NCBI GenBank assembly: GCA_038373885.1
Contig: JAWZYV010013019.1
Coordinates: 1,736,001-1,800,000, forward strand
DNA length: 64,000 nucleotides
Direction: 5' to 3'
Origin: Cheiracanthium punctorium
Taxonomy: Eukaryota > Arthropoda > Arachnida > Araneae > Cheiracanthiidae
Shown: in pieces, positions 23,401-35,844 of the stretch
How positions within the stretch are numbered: the first letter of the stretch is position 1
Layout: each line of letters opens with the position of its first letter
Notes under the pieces: generated by a model
Told to the model about the DNA's origin: nothing
What the model saw: the letters and a program-made list of their open reading frames with translations, nothing else
Databases searched by the model: none
Made by a program: the position numbers and the translations under genes

Positions 23401-23733
23401 GAAGACATCATAGGATGGGGTGGTGAAGACGTCATGCTGTACAGGAAATATGTTAGGAGTAACCTGATGGTGATAAGGGCTACCGATCCTGGAATTTTTC
23501 ACATTTGGCATGAAAAGGTCTGCGACCCTGACCTGTCCATAGACCAGTACCGATCTTGTTTAAGGTCCAGAGCTTTAGGTGAGGCCTCCCATGCTCAGCT
23601 AGGACTTCTGGCCTTCGGAGATGAGCTTAAGCAGCACCAAAGCAACTTGGCCTCTCTTAGTTCTACGACTATAGACGCACATGTTGTTGACGTGATAGAA
23701 AAGCCTCATGGTGCTCAAACTGAGCAAAATTAA
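20499..23733 (+). CDS. CSGALNACT: Chondroitin sulfate N-acetylgalactosaminyltransferase (join 20499-20756, 22345-23733)
   Basis: Golgi type II membrane glycosyltransferase that adds N-acetylgalactosamine to the glycosaminoglycan linker tetrasaccharide and starts chondroitin chains. The spliced product is 548 residues, close to the roughly 530-540 of vertebrate homologues. Residues 1-4 are cytoplasmic, 5-23 form a signal anchor, about 60-86 are a charged coiled-coil stem, and the CHGN/glycosyltransferase domain fills most of the remainder. Visible motifs are LTVVYFG, SRGKG, the metal-binding DVD at 355-357, [20 protein letters not shown] at 443-448 and HIWHEK at 472-477. N-glycosylation sequons lie at Asn228 and Asn328. 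The start at 20499 was chosen because it is the first ATG after the acceptor and sits just before the anchor; the frame is open back to 20472, so an upstream exon could extend it. The donor GTGAGT (20757) and acceptor ATCATTTCAG (ending 22344) preserve frame in phase 0. The C-terminal 462 residues lie in one exon. It could be either vertebrate paralogue class; I cannot tell which. Confidence 0.93.
20757..22344 (+). other. Intron of the CSGALNACT gene
   Basis: Bounded by GTGAGT at the 5' end and TATTTCTTATCATTTCAG at the 3' end, phase 0. Its first 820 bases are AT-rich with nothing recognised. The 3' half is occupied by a long-inverted-repeat element (21582-22257) that ends 87 bp before the acceptor. 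Confidence 0.88.
21582..22257. mobile_element. Long-inverted-repeat MITE inside the intron
   Basis: Two arms of about 200 bp are inverted copies: the left arm 21582-21785 and the right arm 22050-22257. Shared words are CGTTCAACCAA at the outer end, GATATAGTTATTCAGA, TTACAGTGAAAAA and, at the inner end, CATTGAAAAACCATAAATGG. The loop is unique and non-coding. The arms have diverged by small changes, so the insertion is not very recent. I could not assign a superfamily; target duplication is unclear. Confidence 0.75.
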
Positions 23734-24700
23734 TGTTCTTCTCTAAGTATTATATGATTTAGGAGATGAACAGACCTTCATCTTGAGTGTTTTGGGGTTC
23801 CTTGTATAACTTAAGTGGTTCTTAATTTGAATAACATATCATATTGACTTTTCTACAATTCAGCAAACGCATTCCTACAAACAGTCATTAAACTTCCAAG
23901 CTAGAAAAAAATATGCCTGGTAATGCAGCTTAAGCGAAGTTGAAGCATTTAAATATTTGTTCTGTTTTTAAATTTATTTCATATTATTAATAATTTTATG
24001 AACCTATTGCCTGTTTTACCTGCTCTATAGTTGTTTATGTGTAACAAAATATATTGTAGGAAGTTTCAGACAAATATATTATTTGCTTACAAATGCGTTC
24101 ATATTCCAGTTTTCCTTGCTTTCATATTCAAAAAAATGTAACAGTGATTTCCTTTCTTCCCGTAAAGGATTATTAAATTTGTTTGATATTAATTTATTAT
24201 TAAGATTTTTATTTATATAAGGTAATTACACTGTCGTAAAATAGTTTTTACCTGTCATTATAGAAATGTTTTTTCTATGTATGTAGTTTTGTAGGACTAA
24301 AAACAACTTTTCAACTCTTACTATGAAAGTATTTAACATAGTTTACAATTATTTGAACTTACTTTTCAGTTTGAAATTCTAATAATCAAAAAACATTTCA
24401 TTACAATTTGTAGCAGGTAATAGGTTTATATAATAATTCAAAATAATATGAATACTTACATTTTAAAAATAATTCACTTTGTATCAGATTTAATAATCTT
24501 TTTGTTTTACGAGAATTTATTTATAAAATAACAGTGTAACAGCGATTTTCAACCTATGGCCTATAAGTGTAAATATTAGTATTTTCATAGGAAACTTTGT
24601 TGATTCAATAATTTCCAATTGGCGTTATTTTAAATAAAGAATTTATTAAATGGAGAGATTTTAATTTCTTTAACTAAACTATTTAGTAGAAATAGTATCC
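23734..24700 (+). other. Probable 3' UTR and downstream flank of CSGALNACT
   Basis: AT-rich, no coding frame. Possible polyadenylation hexamers include ATTAAA near 24173 and AATAAA at 24633-24638. The true cleavage site cannot be decided from sequence alone. Confidence 0.35.
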
Positions 24701-27345
24701 TTGTTCATTTAATATAATTCTATTGAACATTATTTAAACTTTCTCGTGAAAATATTGTTCTTGAACCGGTATAGTAAAATTAAATGTACAGCTTGAAGAA
24801 CTATAAAATATATAAAATTTAAAAACTTATAATGAAAATACTTTTGTAAGACAAACTGGATAAATAACACCCCTGCCTGCAATGAAAAATCAATAATTCA
24901 AATACAACTGTTCCTTGTAAAGACGCGTAAATTTAATGTTAAATTTGTGCTCTTGTAAGTTATACTGTCATACAACTACACACAACTATTAACTTTTTTT
25001 TTTCATCATGCTCCTTTCTTTTGTTTTGTGGTTCAAGTCTGCATTAAAATCCCAATCTTTTGCTTCTCATTCTATTTTATTTATTTTTTTATTTCTAGAT
25101 CTATAAAGTTAAATACAAACTAAAAATGCTAGGAATATTTCTAATAGCAAAGCTTCAAATTTTAGTATAGTGCCCTTACATGTTAAAAGTAATTCACTTG
25201 TGAGATACCATTGTATCTTATAAAGCATTTTGTATTACAACATAGGTTGACAATCGCTTCCTAATATGTATGAGCATTCAGTTCTGCTAGCCATCACATG
25301 AGTCATGTATATTTTAAAGATATAAGTTAGTCATACAGATATGTGTTTAGACTAACATATAAGTTAGTCTAAATCATACAGATATGTGAATTCTAATGTA
25401 AATTTCGTATGACTTTTTTTTTTTTTTTCAAATCAGTAACAAGACACAGGACTCATTGACATTTGAAATAAATTTTTCTCCTCTTATTCTCTAGTACTCA
25501 TCTTATATATGTATAGTATTGAACATGTTCTTAAGTGGAGAAATAATATTTACTAGAAGATTTTTTTTTTTTTCAATTTAACTTAAGGCATACGTTTTTC
25601 ATATTTTTTCCTTGGTTTTGCGGCTGATTCTCTAATGTGTGTATTCACCAAACGTTAAACCCGTGAGTTAACTTATAAGAAAGCATTACTTCAAATGTTG
25701 GCTGTGCAAGTGATATTCAACATGCCAAATAGAGTGTTTACCACGAAATCTGGTGAAAACAATTTCCGGTTTGACTTGTAAGAAAGTCAAATTTTTGAAG
25801 AAGAAGAAAGGCAAGAGTCAGATCATTCAGACTGTTTCTTGCCCTTTTTTCCCTTCTGACTTCAACCTGACTTGCAGAGTCACAGCGATTGGTGAGTAAC
25901 ACTTTGAAGAGTATAGATTACACTCGGCCGTCACTTTGACGATGTTATATTTTGTCCTTTGAAGGCCAGACAAGTAGGTACTTTTTTGTCTAGCTCAATA
26001 GTGTTGTAGTCTCCAAAAAGCTCTCGATCCCCGAGTATAGAGCAAAAGATGACTATTGGATTTAAAATAGAACCTTGAAATTATTAAGCCAGTGAATTTA
26101 GAAAAAACCCTTTCGTTTTTCGGGAAATTATGAATAATTAAAAGTAAAATTAGTAAGAAGTCCTAAATGATAATTGCCGATAAGTCTTTTAATGCTAAAA
26201 TGCAATTTTAACAGTATTACTTTTTTAATTGTTAAAAGATAGTAGGTTTGTAAATAAATTAAATTTGATGAATACTCCAGCAACATTTTAAAGGCATTTA
26301 TCTAGCAGAACTGAATATGTGAAAATGGCAACTTTCTTAGACTTGTGACCATGCCAACCTGTGTAGAGGAACTGTTTGCTTTCCGCGTTTGCTTCCATGT
26401 CTTCCCTCACTATTACGCCTGATACGCAGCTGATAGCTTCCAGTATTTTCATGTAGTGTTACAACAAAAAGTATTTTTTATTTCCCAGCTTTACCATAAG
26501 AATGTCTTCCATGTAATTTTGCAGAAACATCTTTTTTTGTATTTGAAAAGACGGAGAAGGTTTGCAATTTTTAGTAGTTGAGCGCTCTTTCATATACACA
26601 AGTAATATATGCAGAGAACTTTAAAACTAGAAAACAGTTGTATGATTTTTTTTCTGCAAATAGATAAGATGTACTTTTAACAATTGCAATGTAATACCGC
26701 AAGAGTGCTACTGTGCTGCATTTCTATTGTGATTTTTGTTGTTGTTAAACTGTAAAATGGTTGCTGTAAATATATTATAGCGCTTTATATTTAAAGCACA
26801 ATTTTGTTGGCAAAGTAAAGACTGTTAAAAGCATTGTTTACTGTGCAATTTTCTAATGTGCATCTACTGTTTAAATTGAATTAATGTTCTAGTTATAAGA
26901 GTATCTTCATAACCTCAATTTCTTTAACTGGAATAGTTATTTTTCATCATTGAAAAAATTCATCTGGTTATTACATTCACTATTTAAAGCAGGGCATTGA
27001 GCCTAACCTCTTTCATATTTCGTTTCAGATCACTAAAATTTTAAAATTACGTTTCGGCAATTTTAAAGGTGTTTTTTCGCTTTTACATCATCGGTGATAA
27101 GCAAAGAGGTTTGAACTTTCCTTAAACTTTTATGTATGTTTTAAATGCCCGCTGGTTATCATCAGAGTGAGTGGTATCAAAATTTCTGTTAATTTTAGTG
27201 TGTATTAATTACGTATACATTTTCAAAAAATAAATTAAATATACTATAAAAATATACAGATTTATTTTTCGATTTGGTATTTACTTCACTGAATTGCTTA
27301 TTATTTGGTACAGTTTTAGGAATTCCTTGTAACTAGCCAGCCATA
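24701..27345. other. AT-rich intergenic DNA, one short inverted repeat
   Basis: No gene is supported. At 25346-25373 there is an 11-bp-arm palindrome (TTTAGACTAAC, loop ATATAA) flanked by two copies of CATACAGATATGTG, at about 25332 and 25376, possibly a tiny hairpin element or slippage product. Nothing else is recognised. Confidence 0.45.
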
Positions 27346-27352
27346 CTTTGAA

Positions 27353-27527
27353 CAGGGGTCGCGCTGTCGATCGCCAACCTCGCAAATTGCAAAAATAAAA
27401 TTCCTTTTGGCGAAATAAAATACGTTTTGGTGAAAATATTGACAATTGCTTTTCTTAATGATGTCCGGAAAAATCTAATTTGGCGAATGGATTTGCTAAA
27501 TGTTAAAAAGAGCCAGCGCAACCCCTG
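27353..27527. mobile_element. hAT-type MITE, 175 bp
   Basis: Left end CAGGGGTCGCGCTG and right end CAGCGCAACCCCTG are inverted with one mismatch. CTTTGAA lies directly outside both ends (27346-27352, 27528-27534); hAT elements make 8-bp duplications, so one base may have been lost. No coding capacity. Confidence 0.75.
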
Positions 27528-27534
27528 CTTTGAA

Positions 27535-29894
27535 TCATAAAAACTTATTCTCATATTGACTTATGTATATTGACTTGGTGCTTTAACAAATATACAGTCG
27601 TCTCGGCTACTTCTCACAAATCTTGAGGTTGTGTCAGGTTAATGCATTAATCATATGTAAATATTCATGTACACATATTTTATGTTCAAATGTACATGTA
27701 AAGCTACATGCATGTATAATATGTATAATAATTGTGTGTAAATGTATATCTGTAAAAATGTAGCATGTCTAAAATCAAATGCACTCAATCTTGTGTATGC
27801 AATATGATCTCATCTTTTTTTCTTTTTTGGGAAAGGCTTATATATGCTAATGTACACACAATAAAAAAGAGAAAATTTTGAAATTTCGTTTTACAACAGC
27901 TTAATTGAACAATATTTGTGATCTCTCCTTCATTATGCAATATTTATGGATTTAAGATATTGCTTTTGAGGCGGACATTTTCAATTGTCCTAAAAATCAA
28001 ACATACACGGATAGTTTTATGGGCGGAGTTTTAAGGAGTAATCTTATTTTTAATTGTTCAAAACAGGGTATCTACTTTTAAAACTAGATTGGGTTCTATT
28101 TTAACATTCTGTATAATGTTTTACTATTTTAACTGAATGCTCCTTAATTAAATTTATTGCATTATAGTGAAGGCCACATTTTTCTCTGGTATTTAAATGC
28201 AAGATCTCAAAAAGTAGTCAGATTAAAATTGAATTTTTTAACTTGTTTCGTTAAACAAATTTACACTTCAAAAAGAAATGAATAATTCAATTTAAAACAG
28301 CATTATTTAAATTTTCACACAGAATGTTAAGGAGAAGATAATTAAATTATTCGCAAGTATAAGAAATTTGAGTCTTAACTCAAATCCATTGTTAGAATGA
28401 TTTCTACATTTCAACTTGTGTCGGACATCTTTCTAGTGCAACTGACCTTTGGTAACATTTAGTTTGTGGCAGCGCTAAATTACTGTACAATCACCTTAGA
28501 GTAAACTGCAGTTGAAGTTGAAAGGTGTTAATTCCACGTTTTTGTAGAAACAAAATTTTTATTGACAGTAATATATGCAACATGAATTTATGGATTTATA
28601 ATTTTTATAAAACTTTTTATTTCTACAAAAAAGAAAGGAAATTAATTGCTTTCATATTTTTCTTGAATCATCATATTTCTTCTGAGTTTTCATAATGCAT
28701 GAAGGGTTTTGATACTTACATGTGAGCTCAAATTTGAGAAAAAGATTGTTGATGAATTGATTACGGTATGTATAAAAATATTCCTTTGTGTGTGATAACT
28801 CTTTCCTGTTTAAATGATCTCATTAAATCGCATCAAAATCTTCTATCTAGTCAAACATTAAACCTTGTAAGGTTAGATGAATGAGTTTTGTTACTCTAGG
28901 ACAAAGAAAAAAATATTTATCATCTAATATTTAATTCATACTTTAGTAAGTTTATACTGTAATCTAAACTCCTTATCAAAAATATCATCTTTTATACGTC
29001 ATATATGTTTATTACCTTGGTTAGAGAAAAGATGAATTGTCCTCATTAATAGAGTAACTACATTCGTTCTTCTAATCACACAATGCAATATATGTTAAGA
29101 TATACTTTTAATACACGCGACAAGAGTACTATAATACAAACAACAAAGCTATCAGCATTGTGAAAATTGATTGAATAGTCATATTTCACTGTACATAGTT
29201 CAAAATAGAAGTAATATTCGCTTGTTTATTTTCATTGCAGTAAAAATGTATTTTGTTACTTCTTTTCAATGACGATGTTTGTACTTTAAATTATTCGTTA
29301 ATACTTTGGTGTTCCTATTTCTGAAAAATAAAATATATTACGTTTTTCTTTATGAGTTCTATTTTTATCATCATTCAGTAAATTTATTCAAAGACAAATC
29401 AAACTGACCACCTTCTGTTTCGCTTACAAATGGCTTAGTTCAGCACTATTGGAAGCAACTGCGAGATCCTAAAACTAATTTCGATAATCCATAATTTGGC
29501 GTCCTCAGTGAGATAGAAAAATAATAATTTACCATTTCAAATACAGGCAAAATATTTAGCTAAAATTAATGAGTATAGATATAAGTTGGTTGGATTAAAA
29601 TGAGTCAAAACATTTTTATTGTTCTTTACGATGCATTATTTAGGAAAAACGGCTAGTTTATTATTTGAGAAATAAAGATGGCAAATAACGCACGTATGAT
29701 CATTTTTTCCTTATCGAAAACAAGGCTGTTATACTAACCATCAATTTATTATAAAAATTCTTATATTTGTAATTATTATCTGGCATTCAGAAACGTTTAC
29801 ACTAAACGATACTACATAAATCATCGTTTTTATACTACGCACGTTACAATTTATTATCCAGGAAATAAAGGACAGTAATTTGACCACTTTTTAC
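27535..29894. other. AT-rich intergenic DNA
   Basis: No supported gene. Runs of ATGTA-type words at 27640-27780 look like degenerate simple sequence. Confidence 0.4.
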
Positions 29895-30060
29895 ACAAAG
29901 GACGAATTATAGGTGGAGGGAGGGGGGCAATCGCCCCTCCTGAGGAAAAAGAAATTAATGTAAAACATCATATTTTACTTCCATAAAATGGATTTGTACG
30001 TGAATCTTCCAACTAATCGCCCCCACCCACAAAATTGCATTAATCTGTCGATAGTTTACG
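29895..30060 (+). repeat. Fragment of a dispersed repeat
   Basis: ACCCACAAAATTGCATTAATCTGTC near 30024 followed by GATAGTTTA recurs, with small changes, at 54374-54410; the core CCCACAAAATTGCATTAAT is also at 53437-53457. A GGGGGGCAATCGCCCC mini-palindrome lies at about 29923. The class is unknown. Confidence 0.4.
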
Positions 30061-32280
30061 CTGCCTGACTAAAATGATAGGTGTTAACTTCATGCTCATT
30101 TAAGATTTTAAAATTCACGCATTTCTGCAATCACCACATCAGCTAGGGGGATTCACACGTAATTATATTATTAACTACCTAACTCCCCGACACCCCATGA
30201 CCTCCTTAACAATTTGACCCCAGTCCAGTTCACTGCGTATGTTAAGTCTTCCAATTTGTTATTCTCGAACACTGGAGATCCTTCAGAATCTCGACCACCC
30301 GTCTCATTCTCATTCTTCCCCGTTTTCACTGACCCTGATACAGACCTTTAAAATTATTAGCTCTTTGAAAATACGTATAAATCCTATTCTTAAATCCAAG
30401 TTAAAATCAAGTTTCGATTTTTGGTGTTGTAAAATAATCTGCATAAAAGGGCGTTGTATACAATGTTCCTGAAACTTCCATTCAGGTGTAATCTTCAGAG
30501 AAATATTGCTAAATTCTTTTCAAAACCTAGATTAAAAAAATTTCTCTTACACAAGATTACATTTTCGGCCGATTTAAAAATATCAATTTCATCAAATTTT
30601 ATATGTATCTTCACACTATATCTCATCACGTAATTTCTGTACAGCAACAATTTTTTAAACGACAGATTTGCGGAGCAAAAGAAAATTGTGAAGAGCAAAA
30701 GAAAATGTGAAAGAGCAAAAGAAAATTGTGCATAATTGCACTGAACACACGATAAACAATGCTAAGTAATGACTGAGTTTACACTTAACATCGAAAAACA
30801 TTGATAGATCAACATTAGCCCTCTAACACGTGAACACGATTTCAAATGAACAAGAATCTACCAGAAATTTAAAAAGTAAATCTAAAAAAATTCTAAACAA
30901 AGTATATTTTAAATACTACTAGATAGCAAATAATAAAAGAAAACTTACATATGTAACATAAAATTTGCAAAATCCCACATTTTTATTTTGGAAATGTACG
31001 GATAACTCTGTCAGAAGAATTAATTTTTAAGGTCTTATTGGTTCACGGTAATTCCAGAAAAACCGGAAAATTGGGTGCTTTTGAAACTGCACGGATAATT
31101 TGCAAATGGAACAATCGGTCCACCTGATTATCGGGAGTTCAGTGTACTCACACGCGGGCTGTACAATAAATATTGATAGAAATTTTGATAACGGTTTATA
31201 AATTATGGTCCTGATCCCTTTCAAAATTAATAATTATTGTTGTTCCCAAAAAGAGCAACAACAGTTAACCTCTTGAAGGACAAACATTTTTATCTAATTT
31301 CTAGATCTTACAGATGCTCGAAAAAGTGAAATAATTCGAAACATTAATTTTCAGAACAGAAGCCGCAAAAAGAAATGTTGTAATGTAAAAGATTTACGCG
31401 ACCGTTTGTCATCGATATGTGAATCACTGAGTATACCAGAGAAAACTTGATGCCTACAAACGGTAGCCATATAAGTGGCATGCACAGCGCATGCGTAGAA
31501 AGCCAGCTACTTAAATGGTATTCATTTTTTAATACAAGGATAGTCTATATTTAAAAAATTACTCGTAGCTAAATTTTTTACATGGAATCCATTTAAACTT
31601 TTTAAATAATGCTGCACGTAGGGCCGGTTCTGGCAAGTGTGCAAGAAGGTCTATTCTCCCTCAGTTGTTCGAAGTTAGTCAGTAGTTAGCTTTCAACTTT
31701 CCTGACCTATTTTTTGGTTATCGACTGCTCTAACGACATTTTGACCTGCTCGTAACCTCTTTCAGCCAGTCATAAAGCCCGTTAACGCTTCTTCCTAAGG
31801 TTCCTCCTCAAGGCGGGGCATAACGACTTGGCTTTTCAATCGTTCCGTTGAGAATCGACCCCAAGGTGTGCAGCACCGGATATGGATGGTTGAAATAAGG
31901 GGAGGCCATAATCTAATTACTGTTTTCATTTGATCACTGGCTAATACTCTACTACTGCATTACTAAAAAAAAATCATTTTTCTTAAATTTTGTTCATTTT
32001 ATCACACCTGTTTGTTTATGCTTGAAGATTTCTGTTTATTATTATTATTATTATCATCATTAAAGCATAGTTTTTCTCTAGTATAATATTGACATTGATT
32101 TTTAAAACAAGATGGGGCATCCAAATATTAATTGCACACGGGCCACTGAATAGTATAAATCGGCCCAAGCAATAAATGTTCAATGTCACCGTGACGGCAA
32201 CAAGGAAATAAAATGTGCTAAAAATTGGGTACGTTTTTGGCAGCAAAAATTACACGATTGGGAGCATTGAATGCTCTATA
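30061..32280. other. AT-rich intergenic DNA
   Basis: No gene is supported. A three-fold tandem of about 18 bp built on GAGCAAAAGAAAAT lies at 30674-30728. A TTA microsatellite occurs at 32037-32053. Confidence 0.4.
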
Positions 32281-32282
32281 TA

Positions 32283-33008
32283 GGGTATTTACCCACGTAT
32301 ACGTCGATCCCGCATATAAGTCTATCCCCCCCCCCCACTTTCTTGATTAAAAAAAATTGAATTTTTTAAAATCCCGCATATAAGTCGATCCACCACTTTC
32401 CCGATCAACTTTCATTTTTTTAAATATATTTATTCAAAATCATCTGTAAAAAAAGAAAGTACTAAATATACAATAATAAAGATAATAACAATACAAAAGT
32501 AGTATACAAAATTAAACTGATAATAATGAATAATAATAATAATAATATGACACTACTGATAGTATGATATGGCAAAATACTAATATACAAAGTTAAACTG
32601 ATTCAAGATCCGATTCAATATCGGACTCATCAAACAATTAAAAAAATTCATCGGCTCATCATGTACACGTATTAGGTTAGGATCCCTTAGAAAGACCTCC
32701 ACGCGCGGTACCCCACCTTTCTGTCTAGAGTCCACGCGTACCTAATTGTAATCCAACAAGAACAACAACATTATACACGTTTACAATCTTTGTATCGCTA
32801 CATTCTTTCTGGTATGAAAATCAACCTGAAAAGACTCATTGTGTTATGGAATGCGGGAAGAGAACATTTGTCTTATTAAAGGCCATTTTTGACATCTGAT
32901 TAAAAAAAAAATAATTAAAAATTAAGGACCCTCATATAAGTCGACACCCCCAACTCTAAAGCCTCTTTTTTGTCCGAAATTTCTCGACTTATACGTGGGT
33001 AAATACGG
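32283..33008. mobile_element. pogo/mariner-like non-autonomous element, 726 bp
   Basis: Ends are GGGTATTTACCCACGTATAC (32283 on) and its inverted partner TATACGTGGGTAAATACGG (to 33008), with TA outside both (32281-32282 and 33009-33010). Inside each end the word CGCATATAAGTCGATCC or its relative is repeated, a layout I associate with pogo-type subterminal repeats. No transposase frame. The tail of a family-B SINE (32679-32722) lies within it. Confidence 0.7.
32679..32722 (+). repeat. SINE family B tail fragment
   Basis: GGATCCCTTAGAAAGACC, then GGTACCCCACCTTTCTG, matches the tail of the copy at 19301-19505 in the opposite orientation. It is nested in the pogo-like element. Confidence 0.45.
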
Positions 33009-33034
33009 TATTTCTAAATGTCGTCTTCTGTCTT

Positions 33035-33105
33035 CAGAGATCCTAGTGGCCGAGTGGCTTAGAGCTCTTTCTCAGCCAATCACTTGCGGGTGTAACAAGA
33101 CCGAA
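33035..33105 (+). repeat. Possible tRNA-like SINE head
   Basis: CTAGTGGCCGAGTGGCTTAGAGC has the form of the D-arm and A box of a serine- or leucine-type tRNA, but no acceptable B box follows, so it is at most a derived or broken copy. Confidence 0.35.
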
Positions 33106-34183
33106 TCTGAATGCCTTAACCGTGACTCTTATTTATGTCTCCTCTGTGCTAGTAAATGCTTTGTGCTCTCTACCCGATTCGTAGAGTACTCAAAAGCTAA
33201 TCTTAGAGGGCAGGAACACAAGTCCAAATACGTACATATCAGTACCAAATCAAACTGTCAAAATTTAGCATTTTGTTTACATCAAATTGAGAAATCCTGA
33301 AACAAAGACGGGAAATTTTCATAATGTTTTACTTATTTTTGAGATCGAAAGTGCTAATGTTGGAAGTAAGTGGTTTCTTAGTAAAAGACAAGTACTTCAG
33401 GGGGTTAATGCACTTAGGATATATACATCAAGCTGTTGACTACCGATTAGACGAAAACGTCCGGTTTATAGGCGGAAACGGGAACGTCCATTAGTTGTTG
33501 GGGGTGGCAGTCAGATGTGTGATTGCTGAATCACATCGAAACGATTTATTTTTAGGTGTTCCAGCCATTTTATTCTTCATGAATCCTATGTTTACATGTA
33601 CAACACAAAATTCAGGTGGATCAAATCATTATCAAATCAATTGAACTAAGAATAAGAATTCAATGAACAAGACGAAAGACATCCATTCATTCGCTTTCTT
33701 TCTCCCCTCCTCGGCCGGTCCATTTGGATTCACCTTTACTGGCAGCTTGCCAATTTTCCACGCTAAACGCAGTCAGACGAAACTAATGTTTTTAACCTTG
33801 AAGATATAAAATTTTACTGCTGCAAAGTAAAACCATGAATACGAAGGAAATTCATACCAGCACCCCTCCATAATAGGCAGGCGCCTGGAGATTGGTTGCC
33901 ACTTACAGTTCTGATTGGTTTTCGATTCGTTGTCATGTGGTTGTTTTGCACATTACTTTGACAAGCGCATAGAGACTGGTGTTTTCAAGCACAATCAATT
34001 TTTCGAAAAAAATCACGTGACAACGAAAACCAATCGGCGCTGTATATGGCAAACAGTCTCTCCACGTCAATCTTACATTAGAATGAGATAAGCACAGTAC
34101 CTTCTTTTTGACCATTCAGCTACGAGAATGAATTAGCTAAAAAGGGTTGTTGAAGATGAGATTTCCAGATGCTTCACTTACAG
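33106..34183. other. Intergenic DNA, no supported gene
   Basis: Inverted similarity exists between 33888-33945 (GGTTTTCGATTCGTTGTCATGTGG) and 34014-34040 (CACGTGACAACGAAAACCAATC), suggesting a small decayed hairpin element of about 180 bp at 33880-34075. Nothing else is recognised. Confidence 0.4.
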
Positions 34184-34254
34184 TAGGGTAATTCCGGGAT
34201 AGATAGACCACCGGGCGAGATAGACCAGCCAAATATTTTGTTAATGCGCCTCTC

Positions 34255-34623
34255 TATATATGGCGCAACTATCTCAGTGAGACACTTAAAGAGATTTTGA
34301 AAAGCATGGTACTACTTGCTACTCAAAAAACATACTAGTTTTTCAGCTAATCATCATTGTTGCTGTTGGTGAATCAAATAATTTTGTCATATGGTTATAA
34401 TTCTACAATTAAAAGTTTTATTTTATATGTGATATTTTATATATATGGCGCAACTATCTCAGTGAGACACTTAAAGAGATTTTGAAAGGCATGGTACTAC
34501 TTGCTACTCAAAAAACATACTAATTTTTCAGCTAATCATCATTGTTGCTGTTGGTGAATCAAATAATTTTGTCATATGGTTATAATTCTACAATTGAAAG
34601 TTTTATTTTATGTGTGATCTATC
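34255..34623 (+). repeat. Tandem duplication, two units of 185 bp
   Basis: Unit 1 starts TATATATGGCGCAACTATCT at 34255 and unit 2 starts with the same words at 34440. The units are nearly identical with only a few substitutions (for example AAAAGCATGG versus AAAGGCATGG), so the duplication is recent relative to the surrounding decay. Confidence 0.9.
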
Positions 34624-34983
34624 GAGTTTTGATGTAATCACTATGAACATGTAGGCTTCCAAATAACCTAAAATGACGACGTGAAATCCATAATGTAGAG
34701 TCAGGGTGGGTTGTACTTTTTATCCGGACGATCCGGAGAGATGGACCACGCCCAGTCGAGGGATATGGACCACGTCTAGGCGGGAGAGATGGACCAGGTT
34801 TTGTGTCAATCTTAAGTCATAGCACATAAAAACAATTTCATATTTATCAAATGTCACATGGTAATTCATGTAAACTTAGTAAATTAATTTAAATTAATTA
34901 AATTGCACGTAAGTTAATTTTAATTTTCATGTAATGAAAATAACCATGTATAAATTTAATACATGTACAACTTTTTCATTATT

Positions 34984-35074
34984 AAATTTTTGGATTAGTG
35001 ATGAAATTCCGTCCATTTATACACATATAAGTTCATATCCCCCCCCCCGAAAAATTTTCCTGGCTACGCCCCTG
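34984..35074 (-). mobile_element. Truncated hAT MITE with CAGGGGCGTAGCCAGG end
   Basis: The right end TCCTGGCTACGCCCCTG (to 35074), the preceding poly-C run and the ATACACATATAAGTTCATAT segment match, in reverse, the left two thirds of the complete copy at 52537-52677. The other end is missing. Confidence 0.6.
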
Positions 35075-35121
35075 TGGACTACATAGTAAATATTTTTAGA
35101 AATCCTTTTTAAAAAATTCTA

Positions 35122-35699
35122 CAGTGGTGGCCAAAATTGTGGACACTTTTGGAATTTTTTTGTTTGTTTATTTTCTAAGTTCGTATGCGTATAAAAAAAT
35201 GTTATGTTTCACAAAGTACAAACTCTTATACTTCATTTTAAAGATAATTTAATACTGATTTCAATTCAAAAAACTAAATTAAAATATTTACAATGCAAAA
35301 AAAGTTAAACGGCAATAATTATCAAGATACATTAGATATCGAAGATTGCAGTGAGTTATTTGCAGTTTGTAGAATAGCCGTAATCTTTTATTACAGTTTC
35401 ACATCGATGTTTCATTGAGATGACAAGAGTTTTAAGCTCAGAAAAATAACAGTGATTGGCCTGGAAAGTTAGAAATTACAATCCACTTCATCACTGTATT
35501 TATTTTTCAGATTAAAATAATTATAACTTTCATCGTGTTGCACATATTTAAATTTAGTTCTGTGCATTGAAATCTGTATTAAATTCTCTTTAAAATGATA
35601 TATGAGTTTGCATTTTGTGAAATGTAGCACTTCCTATAAGCATACAAAGTTAGAAAAGCTAAACATTTCCAAAAGTGTCCACAATTTTGGCCACCACTG
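35122..35699. mobile_element. Tc1-type MITE with 33-bp perfect inverted repeats
   Basis: The 33 bases at 35122-35154, beginning CAGTGGTGGCCAAAATTGTG, are exactly reverse-complemented at 35667-35699. TA flanks both sides (35120-35121, 35700-35701). The termini and target match Tc1/mariner elements. The 578-bp interior is AT-rich and has no transposase. Perfect terminal identity suggests a fairly recent insertion into the surrounding MITE. Confidence 0.88.
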
Positions 35700-35844
35700 T
35701 ATACATGTATAATCTTCTGAATTAGGATATTTGTAAGAAATATCATGCACTATATGTATATACTGCGAAACTAAAATATATATAAATATATGGCTTTTAG
35801 AGAACGAAGAAAAAACGTTGCCCATCTCTCCCGGAATTACCCTA

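Larger units (their letters stand above)
34186..35842. mobile_element. TA-flanked mariner-like MITE carrying two nested elements
   Basis: The left end GGGTAATTCCGGGATAGAT and right end ATCTCTCCCGGAATTACCC are inverted copies, with TA outside both (34184-34185, 35843-35844). Subterminal GAGATAGACCA or GAGATGGACCA words repeat inside the left part. It contains an internal 185-bp tandem duplication (34255-34623), a truncated hAT miniature (34984-35074) and a complete Tc1-type miniature (35122-35699). Without these it would be roughly 0.8 kb. No transposase frame. Confidence 0.65.

Noticed and set aside
34255..34623. CRISPR-like or satellite array
   Set aside because: Only two 185-bp units with no spacers; a local tandem duplication explains it.
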